Assembly (NCBI GenBank): GCA_963662155.1
Contig: OY759265.1
Span: forward strand, 42,701,209-42,765,208
Direction: 5' to 3'
Length of the DNA stretch: 64,000 bases
Origin: Lamellibrachia columna
Taxonomy: Eukaryota; Annelida; Polychaeta; Sabellida; Siboglinidae
Numbering within the stretch: position 1 is the stretch's first letter; each line of letters opens with the position of its first letter. The notes under the pieces were generated by a model. The model searched no databases. It was not told where the DNA came from and saw nothing but the letters and a program-made list of their open reading frames with translations. Below, piece by piece: positions 14,101 through 29,100 of the stretch. The position numbers and the translations under genes were made by a program.

Positions 14101-17100
14101 CTCAGTAGCTTCTGTTGCACATGTTTTGTTTTAACTTAAGAAAAGAGCTAGTTGATGTCTCAGCATGGAAATGTTTCAGGGTACTACTTTGTCATTATAT
14201 GACCCCCCCCCCCCGGGTTACCTGCAGCAGTGAAATCAGCTGAGGATTAGAACTTGTGGAGAAGTAGATTTGGTTGGAAGGAGGTCCTTGATTCAAATAA
14301 ACTGCTGACAGTCAGAATTCCTCCAAGTCATTACCCTAACAGGAAACTAACTGATCCTTGAATATAACATTACCTCTGAATAAGTATTCGCTGGGTTTTT
14401 TAGATATAAATTATGCAACTTTGGGGAGCTCCTTGGTCTGAGTGAAATAGCTCTTTAGAAATACTTGTTTTAAATCTTAACTGCTTAATTACATATTCAA
14501 CCCTGATCATAACAGATATATTTTCTTTACCAACTTTGTCTAAACTGCATTGGTTTTACTCACCACATCACTATTCTGTTGCAAGTGTATATTATTAACT
14601 TTGTTAACATCACGGAAAACTCCTATCCATTTAGAAGATGAACTTGAAGAGATAATTAGTTATTAATATACACTTGCAACAGAATAGTCAGTCTGCCTCT
14701 AAGCCCAACAGGTCATGAATAATTCACATCTCATGTTGCATAATCATAAATTTATCCAAGCGGTCATCTCAGGTTACAGCCTTGTGTGCTGTCATTTGCT
14801 GTTCCTTGGCTTCTCTGGGCACAGTTATTTGGAAATCCTCGATGTAAAGATGTGTTTTCCAGGCCATAAAATTACTTGATTATCATGAAAATTAAATCAT
14901 GAATACAAAATATTATGTCCATATGTGTATATGAATGAAACATAGGTGGTAATTTGTATGCGCACCCGCATATGCGCGCACCCTCGCCCGCACCCACACA
15001 CTCCGAACACACAATTTAAATTTGGTTATAAGTCATAAAAAGGTCACAAAAATATGGACATACACATCAGTATCATATATGAATCACCAATTATAAGTCT
15101 ATTAGGCACTATGGTTAAATAATGAAGATCGATGGTTTTGTGACACTTCCAACTGTCTTCTTCAAAGACAAATGAGGTAACTTCCCATGAAACGACATAT
15201 TTTCCTGTCAAAGATTATGCATGTCTATCACCCAGTAATGCATGAGCCCTCAGGACACTGAGCACTACTTAAAAGACTGTCATATGCTTTCAACATGTGG
15301 CAGTAATTTTATCTGAGAGTTTTCCAAGAATGTTTCATTATTTCTGAGTGGTGCGTTCATGAGAAAGTGCGGTGATTTGAGTCTCCGGATTAGAGACCAA
15401 AATGTTGTGAACATTTTATGAATCGCCACAACAGCGTTTTGCATTTTTTCTGAGGCCGATTTTATTGAGGTGGTTTGCTAGTAAGTTATGGTCGAATTAT
15501 TTCAATGTTTCCCAATTTATGTTTTTTTGCTCAATATGGCCATGTCATAAAATGCAAATGGATAATTCATCCAACGGAAAGATGACACATTGACGTGAAA
15601 CATTTGCAAAATATTTTATATTGCCATAATAAGCTTTATTGATGATAATAAAGCGTGATTTTATTCTGGCTAACCACGCTTTATTCAACTGTCTCGTACG
15701 AAGTTGCTTATAAGCACAGGGAGCATGCATTATTTAATTATGAGTATATATTGGCACAAATATGTGCGCCAATATATATATATATATATATATATTGGCA
15801 CATATATGTGCCAATATATACTCATAATTAAATAATTATCCCATTATTGTTTTAATTTTATTTTGTAGATAACATAAATAATAGACAAATGAATATGAGA
15901 AAAGTAGGTGAATAAATTTTTTTTTAAATAGTACACAATTCAAAATGGAGACGAGATCGTTGCCCTTCTTTTTAAAGACGAACATGTTTCATTTTCATTT
16001 TCCTCACATATAACTTCGGTATATAATTCAGATGTGCATGTTGTTGTTGTTGTTGTTGTTGTTGTTATTGTTGTTGTTACTTTCAGACCGCCCCCAACGC
16101 CACCCTCGGCACACAGCGGTTTCATTGAGTCAGGACGCAGTCGTGCGTCTCTAGATGCATCGTCCATGGATAGCTGTGCCACCTCCAAAAGGTAAGAGTT
16201 CCATTTCGTTGGACAAAGTGGAACTACCTCTAGTTAATGACTTGAGGCTCATAAGAAGAATCTTATAAAATGTTATGAATCATTTCAAAATATGTTTCAT
16301 TAAGAAGCTATTAAAATTGTTCTGTTATAATATATGCCCCTACATTACAGAGGATAATATTTCCATGACATTTTTGGCAAAAGTGTGGACTAGTTTTGAT
16401 ATTTTTATTTTAATAATTATTTATTATTAATTTATTAAATTATGTTTCATTTGATGACAGTAAATAAATATGACTACCTGTAAAAAAATATTTGGTTAAG
16501 AAGCTCTTATTTGTCTATTATAAGATATGCTACTCACTATATTACTGAGAATAATATTTTGATGGCATTTCCGGCAAATGTGTGGACTAGTTTTTATAAT
16601 TTTATCAGTAATAAAGATTTATTTTGTAAACTTAATTTCCATGACTTTTTTTAATAAAATTTTGCTGTTAACTAAAAACCTACATATTTTAACTTGCTTA
16701 TCCTCCATAGTTCCTCAGCATACCAATCCAACTGTTTACAACTGGAATGGCTAATTAATTAAAAACTGCTTAACCCCTTTTTCAATTGGTGCGCTGCTGA
16801 ACTTGGGTCTCCCAAGGATTTTAGCACAGTACAAGTATTTTATATTGTATTGTATTGTATTGTATTGCATTCTGACATCACATCTATAAAATGTAGCTTT
16901 ACAACAAGGCAGAAAAATATTTTTTATTAATTGAAAAATAAAATTGTTGACAAACAATTTACCTTATAATATTATGTTGACCACATAACTCGAGGAATCC
17001 CAAGAATTTGTGTTTTTCCCACACATAAATTACTGTCTGTTTATCCTTTTTAAATGGGAAAACTTGGATACTGGCTGTATCTACGATATACATTTTGTTT

Positions 17101-20100
17101 GCAGTCCGAGTAAACTACGCTCAAGCGTGGATAGTTACCGTGGCGATGACGAACACAGGTTGATAGCTCGGTATACGGCCTGTCTCGCGTCCAACAGCAA
17201 TGGCACGGTAAGTCAGAAAATGTGAATTTACTTAGTTGAGGATGTAGTTTTTTAGTGCCAGTAGTTTACGTCATCCATGTTTTCGTTTTCTATCGGGGTT
17301 CTATCTCAGGGCTCTTTTCAGTATATTTTTATCCTCCTTTTGCAGGTTCATCTTTATCTTCCTGTGTGAGCAAGACATTCATATTATCTTGCAGTATTGG
17401 TTTCGGAAGTTCTTTGCATTATGGGTAAATGTTGATATGAATGGACTATTCGTCTGCATATTTTAATTATTTTTTATCTGTTCAGAACAGCCACATTGAG
17501 TAAGCCAAATCTCGGGGGGGGGACGGGGGGGGACATGACATTCTAGACACAGCAAGGTCGGGATCATCATGATCGGATGACACGAACTAGACAACAGTTT
17601 GCAGCTTAATGGACAGGAGTGATGGTCCTGTAGTAGATGTCATTTAGATTAGTTTTATCAGACAGACCACTGTCAAGGTTCTGTTGGCATCTTCCAGGAA
17701 GTATGGACAAGTGATGGCTTGTAATTGGATCCACTGTCTAAAGCCAGGTTTCAGTGCATGACAGTAAAAAACCAAGCATAAGATTATGTTTTCTCATCTG
17801 TTTGGAGATTTGACTGGTATGGGTAGCCATGGGTGCCTGATGTCTTTAGAAATGTGTAGTCATATTTCTGGTGGTGTCACTAATGGACCAGCTGATGAAG
17901 CTAATTCTTTTTAGAAAGATGCCACGGGGTAAGAAACAGTCTATTGTGTATACAAAGGGCTCGTATCACCATTAACAAAGGGATTAGGGTTAATAATAGA
18001 ATATAATTAATTTTAATTCATTACATGAAAAGGAAATTGTTCGAAATAATTCTGTGTCTTGAGAGATAAAGCAGGAGCTCTTTCATTGTTGGTGAAATTA
18101 CTGTTTTAAGTGTGGGAGCTCCCAGGATGTGGAAGTTATTAGATCACTTAGAGAGATCCTTGACCTAACATTTACAGTGAACCAGTGGGTTAAGTGTAAA
18201 GCGCTTTGAGCAAACCTAGGGATCAGAAACTATGTAAGAACTTACCTTTTACTTTACATTTTTGTGCTGGTCTAGGTGTGTTTAAAATTGTTGCCAATAT
18301 TTAGAAGCCATAAAAAAGACAGATGAAGATAAACATCACTAACTTATATTTTGATGATCTTGGCCACCAGCCAGGCCACCCACTAACCACGTAACAATTG
18401 AAATATTGCATATTTATGCACATAAACATCTCGAATAATTAATCAGCCTGCCACTGGCTTTCACCATTGCAACTAATGTAGTCATTGACGTAATGCTGCA
18501 AAAAAGAAGGCGCTTTAAAAAATTCTTAAATGTCAGCAGTTGAAGTGATGTTAAATGTCAGCAGTTGAAGTGATGTTAAATGTCAGCAGTTGAAGTGATG
18601 TTAATGATATCACTGACAATTTATTAGTTACAGACATGGTGGCAAAGGTAGCCATATTGTGCAGGCATTTTTTATTTCATTTCATTGCTGTGATGTCAGC
18701 CTGACTTTTTGTGTTTGACCTTAGTGATGTTGCATGATTTGAACGTCGCTCAATACCAGCTTCTCTGGAGTTTATTTCAAGATGTTATCCTAATTTTTTC
18801 TTTCTGGCAGTTGTCCCTGTTCACTTGTTTGTACAACACTTAAAACTAAAGTTCCCAAAGTGCAAGTTTTAAATATATATATATATACGTATAAGGAGAC
18901 TACTCTGAAGTGACCGACATGTTTAATTCATTTAAATTGTAGCTGCTAAAACACTGAGGTAATTTTGTTTATTTACTGACAACAAAGTACACTTGTACAT
19001 AAACACTCTTTAGTCTGTAACCATAGGTGCTTGGAAAACACCGACCAATTTGATTATTTACTAATAATAAACTACACTTATAATCGAAACAAATATTGTT
19101 TAGTCAATAACCATACCTGCTTGTAAAACACATGATTATAAGTGTAGTTTATTGGCAGTAAACAGATCAAATTGGTCAGTGTTTTACAAGCATGTATGGT
19201 TATAGACTAAACAATATTTGTTATGATTATAAGTGTAGTTTATTGCCAGTAAACAGATCAAATTGGTCAAACAAATATTGTTTAGTCAATAACCACACAT
19301 GCTTGTAAAATACTACCCAATTTGATTATTTACTAATAATAAACTACACTTATAATCATAACAAATAATGTTTAGTCAATTTGATTATTTACTAATAATA
19401 AACTACACTTATAATCATAACAAATAATGTTTAGTCAATAACCATACAGCTTGTAAAACACTGACCAATTTGATATGTTTACTAACAATAAACTACTCTT
19501 ATAATCATGTGTTTTACAAGCAGGTATGGTTATTAACTAAACAATATTAATTTTGTTATGATTATAAGTGTAGTTTTTATAATATTATTGCACAAGCATT
19601 TATGATTACAGACTGAACAGTGTTTATATGCAAGTGTACTTTGTTATAATCATAACAAATATTATTTAGTCAATAACCATACATGCTGGTAAAACACTGG
19701 CCAATTTGATTATTTACTGACAATAAACTACACTTATAATCATAGCAAACATAACACTTACAGAAACACTGTTTATTGTGTAACCATATATGCTTGTTTA
19801 ATACTGACCAAAATATTTATACACAGGTTGTTTTCAATTACCACTAATTGGCATAACTATGCTACAAAACCTTGGTTACAATACTGGATTTAGCTGTACC
19901 ATTTCCCCAGATCCTTGTAATTCCCAGTTGCAACATAAGCTGAAATCTCATTTTATGTATTTAGTTGTTTTGTGTGAATCAGTGTTTGCAGTTTCAAGTG
20001 CTTAAGTTATTTTTTGTGTGTAAATAGAATGTCACAGGCCCGTTAATATGTAGGTCATGTTTTAGTTCAGTTTGTCCCTGCCACTGCAGACTACTATGGT

Positions 20101-23100
20101 TTGGATGTCTGGTCACATGACCATCCGTATCATATAGATTATTGATCACATCTAAGTGGATTGGTAAAATATTTTTTGTCACTCAGTTCCGTCGTTTGAT
20201 CGTGAATCAGCTTGGCAGTGCAGTGGCGCTACATAGCATCCTCTGGAATTCACTTCTGATATATCAAGATGCCGGCTTCAGGTCGTGATTTATTGGCATC
20301 GCTACAGTTCCATGTTTTAATTATTTAAAATCATCCCGCCATCAACATTCTCCAGTTGGTCTTAATCAGAGTGTCACTCACGTTGCAACTGTCAGGTGAC
20401 ACCTATTGATTGCAAGCGCTCCCAGTCCACCGCCTGCCACTGGAGGTATCCCAGCAGCCACTGGTGCAACTACAATTGCTGAGTGACCCACCCACGACGA
20501 GATTACCACCGCTTTCAGATGAGCCGAAGTGTGTGTCAGTGTGGTGGTCCATCGCAGCTCACAAGTTTAACGTTGTCAGAACATTGCACAAAGCTGTGGC
20601 TGTGATGTACCATTTGTATACAGTGATGGAAGTTATGTAGGCTGCGACTGACGTTATCTGTAGAAGAGCCAGTTCCACTGAGGTGAGGCGGCTGTTGTTA
20701 GTGCGATTGTTATAATGAGGTTAACAGCAGTTGTAGTAATGAGTACTGCATTGACTAGGCAAAGAATGTATTCTGGTTGAAACCTTCTGGCTATGATGTG
20801 AGGGAAGTAATACTTTATAGTTGGTGTTATGTTATTAGTATTGTATTATCATCAAACAAAGTCAAGTTACCTTTCAGACTCTCTGAGTATTCTCAACGGA
20901 GCTATTGTGACCCCCTTAGTCACGTCTTCAGAGGCAAAGTTCTGAACCTTTCTCTGGCGTTATGGACCGTATTTCCAAGAATTTAGTGTGAAGGTTGTTC
21001 TCTTTCTGTTTGTCGCTGGATATCTCTCCCATGTGTCTCCCATGTTTCTCCCATGTCTCTCCCATGTCTCTCCCGTTCATCGTTCATTTGATATCCCAAA
21101 ATGTTTTCTCTCTGCACAACACTGTTACCATCTCATCCTTGTAAAGGGATTTTGAGAACCAGCCAGAGACTGCAGAATTAGGTTTCTCCCAGGTAATACA
21201 TGAGTGATTGAGATTTTCAGAATCTTGGTTCCAGTTGCTTTTGTTAATTTCCAGTTCTTGTTTTCTATTCCTGTTCCACATAGAACTAGCTGCAAGCCCC
21301 AAATCCTTTATAAAATATTTTTTTCAATACCAAACTAATTTCATTCCTTCATTCCAAATCCTTTTGCAAACAACTATTCAAGTCCAGTAAAATTCTTGAC
21401 ACGGAATTGAAATGAATTCCAATTCTGGAATTTCATGCAGCCTTGAAGGCAAGAATGTTGATGTTTCTCAAAGTCTTACTTGAAGAACTGGCAGTAAAAT
21501 CACTCAATAATTCGTCCTCTGTGCACCAGACCTAACTCCTCAAAGCTGTCACCTTCCCTAAACGTTAACGGATGGGGAGTGCTGATAAAATAGTGTGATT
21601 ATTTCACATTACTCATCCTTAACTGATGTCATGACATATTGATTGATGTCATTGCAATTGATCTGTAGTAAGAGACCGCTGTTGTAGAAAGTCAATCAGT
21701 CTGCAGGCTGCACATATTACATGACAACATCAAACTCATCTTAATCTGGAAGGGTATATAATATCTATTTCATTTTACATATGAAAGAATTCTTTATGTA
21801 GTTGAGACAGGTTTAGAAGACTTTCCAATAGGGGAGACTGGGGCTAGTTGTAACACGGGTAAGTTGTAGCAGGCGTACAACGGACAAAACTAGTAATGCA
21901 TTTATGATTTTGCAAAGTAGCAGTGTGTTCATTAATAGTTTTAAACATGTCACATGGGTCCATTGACAAGGTAAAAAATTGCACCTTTTAAAGAAAAAAC
22001 AATAATTTGTTTGGCTGTTCTATGCTTGTTTTGAATTGAGTAGTTTCAGTATAAGTTTTTAAGATAAGCTAACTATTTCTTCACAAGTTATAGTTGAACT
22101 ATTACACAATATTCCAGATTAATAAAACTTTGGGTTGGTAATTTATTTGGTGCTGTTTCATGATTAAAAAAACAGCATTTACAACTCATGGTAAACTGTA
22201 ACGCTGTAGGAGACCTCATAAAATGTTTCATTTTGCAAATGTGTACTGCAATATCTTTATACATGGATGCGTTTTAGTCTGGTATAATTGCTGAAACCTG
22301 AAGATTGATTTCACTTTATAGCTAGCATGATTAATAATGAAGAGACATTTATATGTTTCCTGTCTAATTGGTCGGGTACTACTCCAGTAATTCTAATTGG
22401 AACTCTCTATGTAGTAGAGATACATTTAAGTGTTTCCTGTTTAGTACTCACCCAGATAAATCATATTTAACTGCTGATGAACAAAAATGGTTCTAAAAAT
22501 GCATCCAAAACTCCTCTTGAAGATTTTAATGATGTCAGAAATATGTTTTTGCATTTTGTTGTTATTTTGGCAAAGGTGGAGTTATTTTGGCAAAGGTGGA
22601 GTTATTTTGGCAAAGGTATTAATTGTCATTGGCATCTAAATGCCTATTGTCATTGCTGACCTTTTGGTAGTCTTCCCGGGCTTCTGTTATTAATTAATAG
22701 CATTTATTTGATGTTGGCTTTACTTTTGAAGGCTTACTGCTTCATGGATGTTTTTGTTTTACCATGACAACAAATAAACACATTACTGCAGCACTAATCT
22801 GGATCAAGTTGTTGATTTTTTTTGGATATGCTTAATTTCCCTTTAAAAAGCAAATGTTTTGGTGATGTGAATTTTCTATTGTTTCTCTTTATTTAAATTC
22901 TCCAATCAGGTTACAATTTTTAGATTTTCTATTTTGAAGTGACTTACAGGATGGATGTGTTGAAATCAGCCAATCAAATCAATAAAATTAAAATAACTTG
23001 GAATCATTTTCACACATATACACTGTATAAGAATTTGTGCGCCACAAAGTTATTTTGATTGGTCAGCTTGCCTAGTTGGTTTCATATCACCGCTGGTTAA

Positions 23101-26100
23101 TCAGAATTTTAGCCATTGGTCATTTCTGGTCTGTGCTAGTGCAAGAAATTCAAAGGTCATTTAAGATCAACATTGCTGTGATGCAGGCAACAGTAATTAG
23201 ATTGCATTTACTAATTGGACAGACTGTGGAGACCTTGAGTCATATTAGTGGCCATCTATGCCATCTGGACAGTGGACATCAGGAGGTCACCCGTAGGTCA
23301 CCATGACTTCTGCCAACGATAAACCTGAAAATTTTGCTATGTCATGTCATTCACAAACCATGCATGGCGGTTGATTGCTTGGGGGGATTCGTGTTTGTGA
23401 CATTTTATTGGCCGTATTACTGGCTGAAATCTGGAGCAATAAACAAGTTATTGGGATAACCCAGATGCCTTTTTAGATAACAGGGCCAGCTAAGTACAGT
23501 CTTTGTTCAGTCAAAGTGGTAAACCCAGTTTCAGGCCTCAGGGTGGCCAAGAAAGCTTAAGGGTCAACACTTGATTTAGCCGATTAGGAATAGGGTTAGT
23601 TGATGTTTAAACCTGTAGTGTGTGAATAGTTTATGTAATATGCGCAGTCAGTTCAATAAAAGAGGGCGCACTTTTTTTATCTAATTGAAAGAATCAGTTT
23701 TGATCATTAGATCTGGAAAGTGTGAATAGCCATATTTTGTAGTATATAGAGCCGGATTTTTACCAGATCCAGTCAAAAACATTTTTATAGTTTGTCCGAT
23801 AATTTCATCAAAATCATTTGCACTAATATGTCGCAAAATGATTCTAAAACAAAACGAGTGAGAACATTGAATTGAGGAAGGAGGTTTGAGGTTTGCGGTT
23901 TTGACAAGTAGAGTAGGACCCGTGTATGTCCCTAATTCTACGACTGGGGCTGTTGATCTCTGATCGTAATATGAAAATGGTCACATTAGAAGGACTTTGC
24001 ATTGATCACATGCATGGAGAGACTATCAGACCTAATCTAAGGTCCACTAACAAGATGCTCTATTTTATGGATGGCAAATGAGATCTGAGATTGCTTGTCT
24101 CAGTTGCTATATGTCGGACTGTATTTGGGGATTTGAAGTGCGCAGCAGAGGGATTATGGCTTTGCTTTCCATCGTAACACATATTAGCCTCACTCTTGGG
24201 ACATATCCGTGTATGCGAGCATTCATGTCTATGCATAAACGGTTCATGTGTTTCAGTGCTTTATGAAATAAATTGGTCAGGACAGTGGATACATAATACG
24301 CAGTGCAAGGCCTAGAGATGCAGAAAATGGCAAACGTTTTGTTGAAACTCAGAGGATTGGTGGCGTGGAGACTTGTTGCTCCCTTTTTGAAGGGGTGAGG
24401 CTAGTTTTTTATTGGGCACCACCCCAGTGTTATCCCCTTCCACTTCTTCGTATCGATAATCTCCACTTTTCAAACACTTTAGTTGTTCCGCACTAGTCAT
24501 ATTACAATAATTATGGATCCTGCTGGTTAAAAAAGGGGGGTGTATGCTAATTAGGGCATGTATGCTTAATAGGTCAAATATGGTACGTATTGTTGGTGTG
24601 TGTGAATTCACTTAATTCTACGTTTGTTTCAGGGGGTAGTTTTGCTATTTCCATGGCTATTTGGAGTATGAATTAACGTTTGAATGTTTATTTAGGATCA
24701 CAATTTTAAGCAACTGTGTCCCAACACATGCATACAAATTATAGACAATTAACATGGCAAAGAACATAGTACAAGATATGTTTGTTAATGTACCCATAAA
24801 AAAATGCAATAAGATCCGATATGCAATAAATTGCTACAAGTGCATATCAAACTTAATAACACTTTCAAAGTATGCAAAGCTTTCTTGAAAAGAAAACAAA
24901 AATCGTGTTTTGCTATATTAAGTCTAAAGGGTGTTTTTAAGTTTAAATCTGTGACCTCGAGGAGACTATTGAAAAGTGGTAGCAAGAAATGTACAACGAA
25001 TGGCTGTCAGATAGCTGCCAGCAGTAATGTAATGAAAATCGATTAATGAACATCAATGCATAATGAAATTACCCAATGAGTTAATCAGTTCAAAAAACCA
25101 AGCAGAGGTTCCAGTTTTTACAGCCCAACTCACTTCCAAAGCATTTATTATGAGTATCTCTCTGCGAAATCGTACTGTTATCTTTGGATGATTTTAAAGC
25201 TGGCCACTAATCCAGTTGCCAGTGCTAATGCAAAACTGCAAGAGTATATGGCAATAATTCAATTCGTGGCTAGTGTCAATGTCAACAAAGGTCACATCTC
25301 TGTGGGATGCCATTGATTAGTTTCCTGCCGATGCGCATTGATTTTACCCGTAATGGTCAAATAAGTGCACCGCATGCCCAACTTTGCAAGGTAGTATCGA
25401 ACCTTTGAGGCAACTTTGCACTCGTGCATTAAGAGGTGGTATTTACAGCTGATTGATGCTTTCGGGGATTATTTCTGAACACAGATAAGTTCATAATCAT
25501 TGCTTTGTGCACATGACAGTTGTGTTATAGATCATCTCTCTGTGTCATCTGCTTGCCACAGGTTATGTTTCACTAAGTAATTTGTTTACTGTGAAGTCTG
25601 TGAATAGTTAAGTCAATATTGCATATCTATAATACATTTATCACAGTCAGCAGTTAATTTGTTAGTAGTTGTAGTATGGTCGATAAGTATCTCCCATGTA
25701 ATAATTTTACTTCTTTCTAAAATTTAAACGTTAATATTTTACTTATTTTAAACAGATATGTAACATTTTTGAAGCTTTCTTTCAATGAGACAGTAAATTA
25801 TACTTAAAATTACAGTTCTTGTGGTATCTTGGTGAAAGTAGTTCTGGTAGAAATGTTGTGTCAGCTCCCGGAAATTGATCTGAAATCAGTTGGCATATCA
25901 TGTCAGCTACAAAACAATCCACAGAGTCCATGAAAGTTTTATGGACACACTAAAATCAGAGGAGTCACACTACTGCTGTACCTGTCTCCAGTCACTATTG
26001 GCAGCGTCAGGTGAATTAATCTTAAATTCTCATTTGCAGTGAAAGCACAATCGGAACTTGGTGAAATGACACGCTATCTTGCTGCACACTGAATGTGCTG

Positions 26101-29100
26101 ACTTTGATACCTTAGGACCCTCAGAGTGTTGTCCATGTGTTGCGTTAGCTATCAGTGTCTGTCCACAGCTATGTGCCAACATGTCATGCATAATACATGT
26201 GATGTTTCTGGGAGAGTTGTTCAGATTAATTGGTCTATGACCTGTGAACCATTGCGCAATAACACGTAAGGCCATTTGGGAGTTGCAATTAATTCAGCTG
26301 GCAGATACTATTGCTGTGTACCTAACCAAAGTGGACATATACTATTGCTGTGTACCTAACCAAAGTGGACAGATACTATTGCTGTGTACCTAACCAAAGT
26401 GGACAGATACTATTGCTGTGTACCTAACCAAAGTGGACAGATACTATTGCTGTGTACCTAATCAAAGTGGACAGATACTATTGCTGTGTACCTAACCAAA
26501 GTGGACAGATACTATTGCTGTGTACCTAACCAAAGTGGACAGATACTATTGCTGTGTACCTAACCAAAGTGGACACGTCATAATGAACATGGAATGGTTG
26601 TATTCTTACTTGTTGCTCCCTTTATAAAGGGGTGGGGCTAGTTCATGTATTGCTGCACCGCCCCAGCTGTTGTCACTTTCCTTGCTCCCTTTATAAAGGG
26701 GTGAAGTAAGTTCATGTGTTGCTGCTCCACCCCTGCTGTTATCCCTTTCCACTTCACCCTGTTGGTAGCCTTCTCCCTGTTGGTAGCCTTCTCCCTGTTG
26801 GTAGCCTTCTCCCTGTTGGTAGCCTTCTCCCTCCTCTTGTCGTCATCCTCCACCTTTTTTACATCCCTCTTTACGCAGTCCTCCCATCTTCCCATTTTCC
26901 TATGGCCTAGCTGTTTCAAATTCAATGCCTCGGCTTTCTTTGATAATTGGCCCTATATATGTTTATTATATAATAAAGTAAAGGTTTTTGAAGTCTTGTT
27001 TTACCCTGTTGATAATTCCTATGAGGTGCATTCATGCTTTTGAAGTACCAACATACTCTGGTTATTGTGTGAATTTCTCATTGAATCTTCACCTAGTGAA
27101 CCTACGTCTATGTTTTTTCCCAGAAAGTGCTGCACTACCTTCTCCGGTATTTGGTTATTTTCAGCAATTTAGTACAACTTAGTTTTACAGACCCAACCAG
27201 TAGCGTACCAAAAAATTTATACAAAAGCACTCATTATGTTAAGTCTCTTGCCTGGGTCAAGAGCTGGTTCTTCCTGGTGCACTCATTATGTTAAGATTTC
27301 TGGCATGGGTCAAGAGCTGGTTCTTCCTTGTCGCTGGGTCAACTAATGAGTGTGTCCGCTACTGGAATAGCCAATCAAGGTGGCCAATAAGGTGATAATT
27401 TTAAGCCTGAGCAATTTCAGTTTTGGTCAGCTGTTTTGCTGATCAATGTGCCCTTTGATGTTTGAGGTTACTTAGATCAAACGGTATTAATAATCTGGCA
27501 TTTCAGTGCACTTTATCGACTGTTGGATGTTGGCGAATGGACACAGGTGCCAAAAACAGCACAACTGACATGACCGCTGACACTGACACGACTACCAACA
27601 CCACTGACACCACTACAAATACCACCAACACCACCACTGATGCAATCACCACCGGCACCACCACAAACACCACTGAAACAGTGACCACATACATCCCCAC
27701 AAACACCACTGACACAGTCACCACCTACACCACCACAAACACCACTGACACCACCAACATAGCCACACCATCAATATTCTGAAGGGAAACTCTGTGAGAA
27801 TCCTATCAGTTATGTGAATAATCGCTCCTCGAACCTCGACACACAATAATTGATCTGAGAGAAATATATTCAAGGGCTTTCTTCGTGGGTGTCTTCAGGG
27901 AAATGTCTCGCCTTCTAAGTGAATTAGGATATGTGGCCGTCCTGCAGTCTCTCTCTGTAACTACGTCAGCCGAGACGCTGCAGTTTGCCACTTCGTATTT
28001 TGTCTACAATGGATGCTGACCGAGAGCATTATCTTCTTGACGAGACTTCGTTTGCGGAACAGCTATCCGCCCAATTGCTGTTAGATCCTTCAGAATGCTA
28101 TTTCATGGAGGTGGGTGTCGCATGCTCTAATTGTGGGATTAATTAGTGAAATAATAGTTTCTATTTGGCAGCATTTGAATAGCCAATGTTTTGGCCACTC
28201 TGATTTTGTTGCTAAACCTGGGAATTGGACACAAACTGTAAAACACCTCTGTAATATATGTCATTTTGGTGAGCAGCCTATTAAGAGGAGATTTTTCTTC
28301 AAAGATTCTTCAGAGCAGCATTTGGTTTCCTCTTGGAATTGTATAGAACTTGCCCTTTTTATTATTTCCAGTGTGGTTGGTTCTTGCTTTGTTTTCCGCT
28401 TTCTAATTTAGAACAATACACCAGTGTTGTAATCACACCGTGACATTGTAAACGTTGTAATGGCTCGCAACGGAGCCACACATTAACTGCAGTTCCTGGC
28501 TGTTAAAACTATGAGACCTTTCTCGTGAGAAGATAATAGGGTTAATTATGGTTAGTGGCTGTTTATTTAGGAGCAGGAAATGTTGCTGGAAGTTGCTTGG
28601 TGTCATTTGGCACTGTTGGAACAGTGTGTGGTTCTGAAAGTTTGTCTAGTGCCTACAACAGTTTGTTGATGAACACGGCCAGAAGATAATGTTGTAGATC
28701 ATCTACAGGATTCTATGGTAGCTGGAGAGTAGCTAGGATAAACTGCAGACACTACTATGACGATTCAAATAAAAAAATCAATCAATAATTGATTTACAAT
28801 GAACAGTACAAATTCATAATAACAAAATATATAATTGGCAATAAAATTGTGTGAAATTTAGGTCTATTTAAACAATGATGTGTTGGAAAGTGGATTAATG
28901 GAAGTTTAATACATATCTATAGTGCACCCCCTTAAATAGATAAATACTGTCTCCATGGTTATTCTAAGTTTGGAATACAGCTGCAATTCTTTTAACATTT
29001 TAATTGCTATTCCAACTGGAAAATCAGCACTCCCTAAATTGTTTCTAAATCTCATGCAGATGTTTTTGTTTCATTCTCTCTGCACTGAAGAAAGCATTTC

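Noticed and set aside
20410..20640. Pro/Ala-rich stretch as an extra dystrobrevin exon
   Set aside because: No acceptor/donor pair keeps phase 0 between exons c and d.
26302..26573. Eight regular 34-bp repeats, considered as a CRISPR array
   Set aside because: The repeats are head to tail with no spacers and the DNA is eukaryotic; it is a minisatellite.
27462..27782. Thr-rich frame as a mucin-like exon
   Set aside because: Explained by ACC/ACA repeats; no splice sites or homology.
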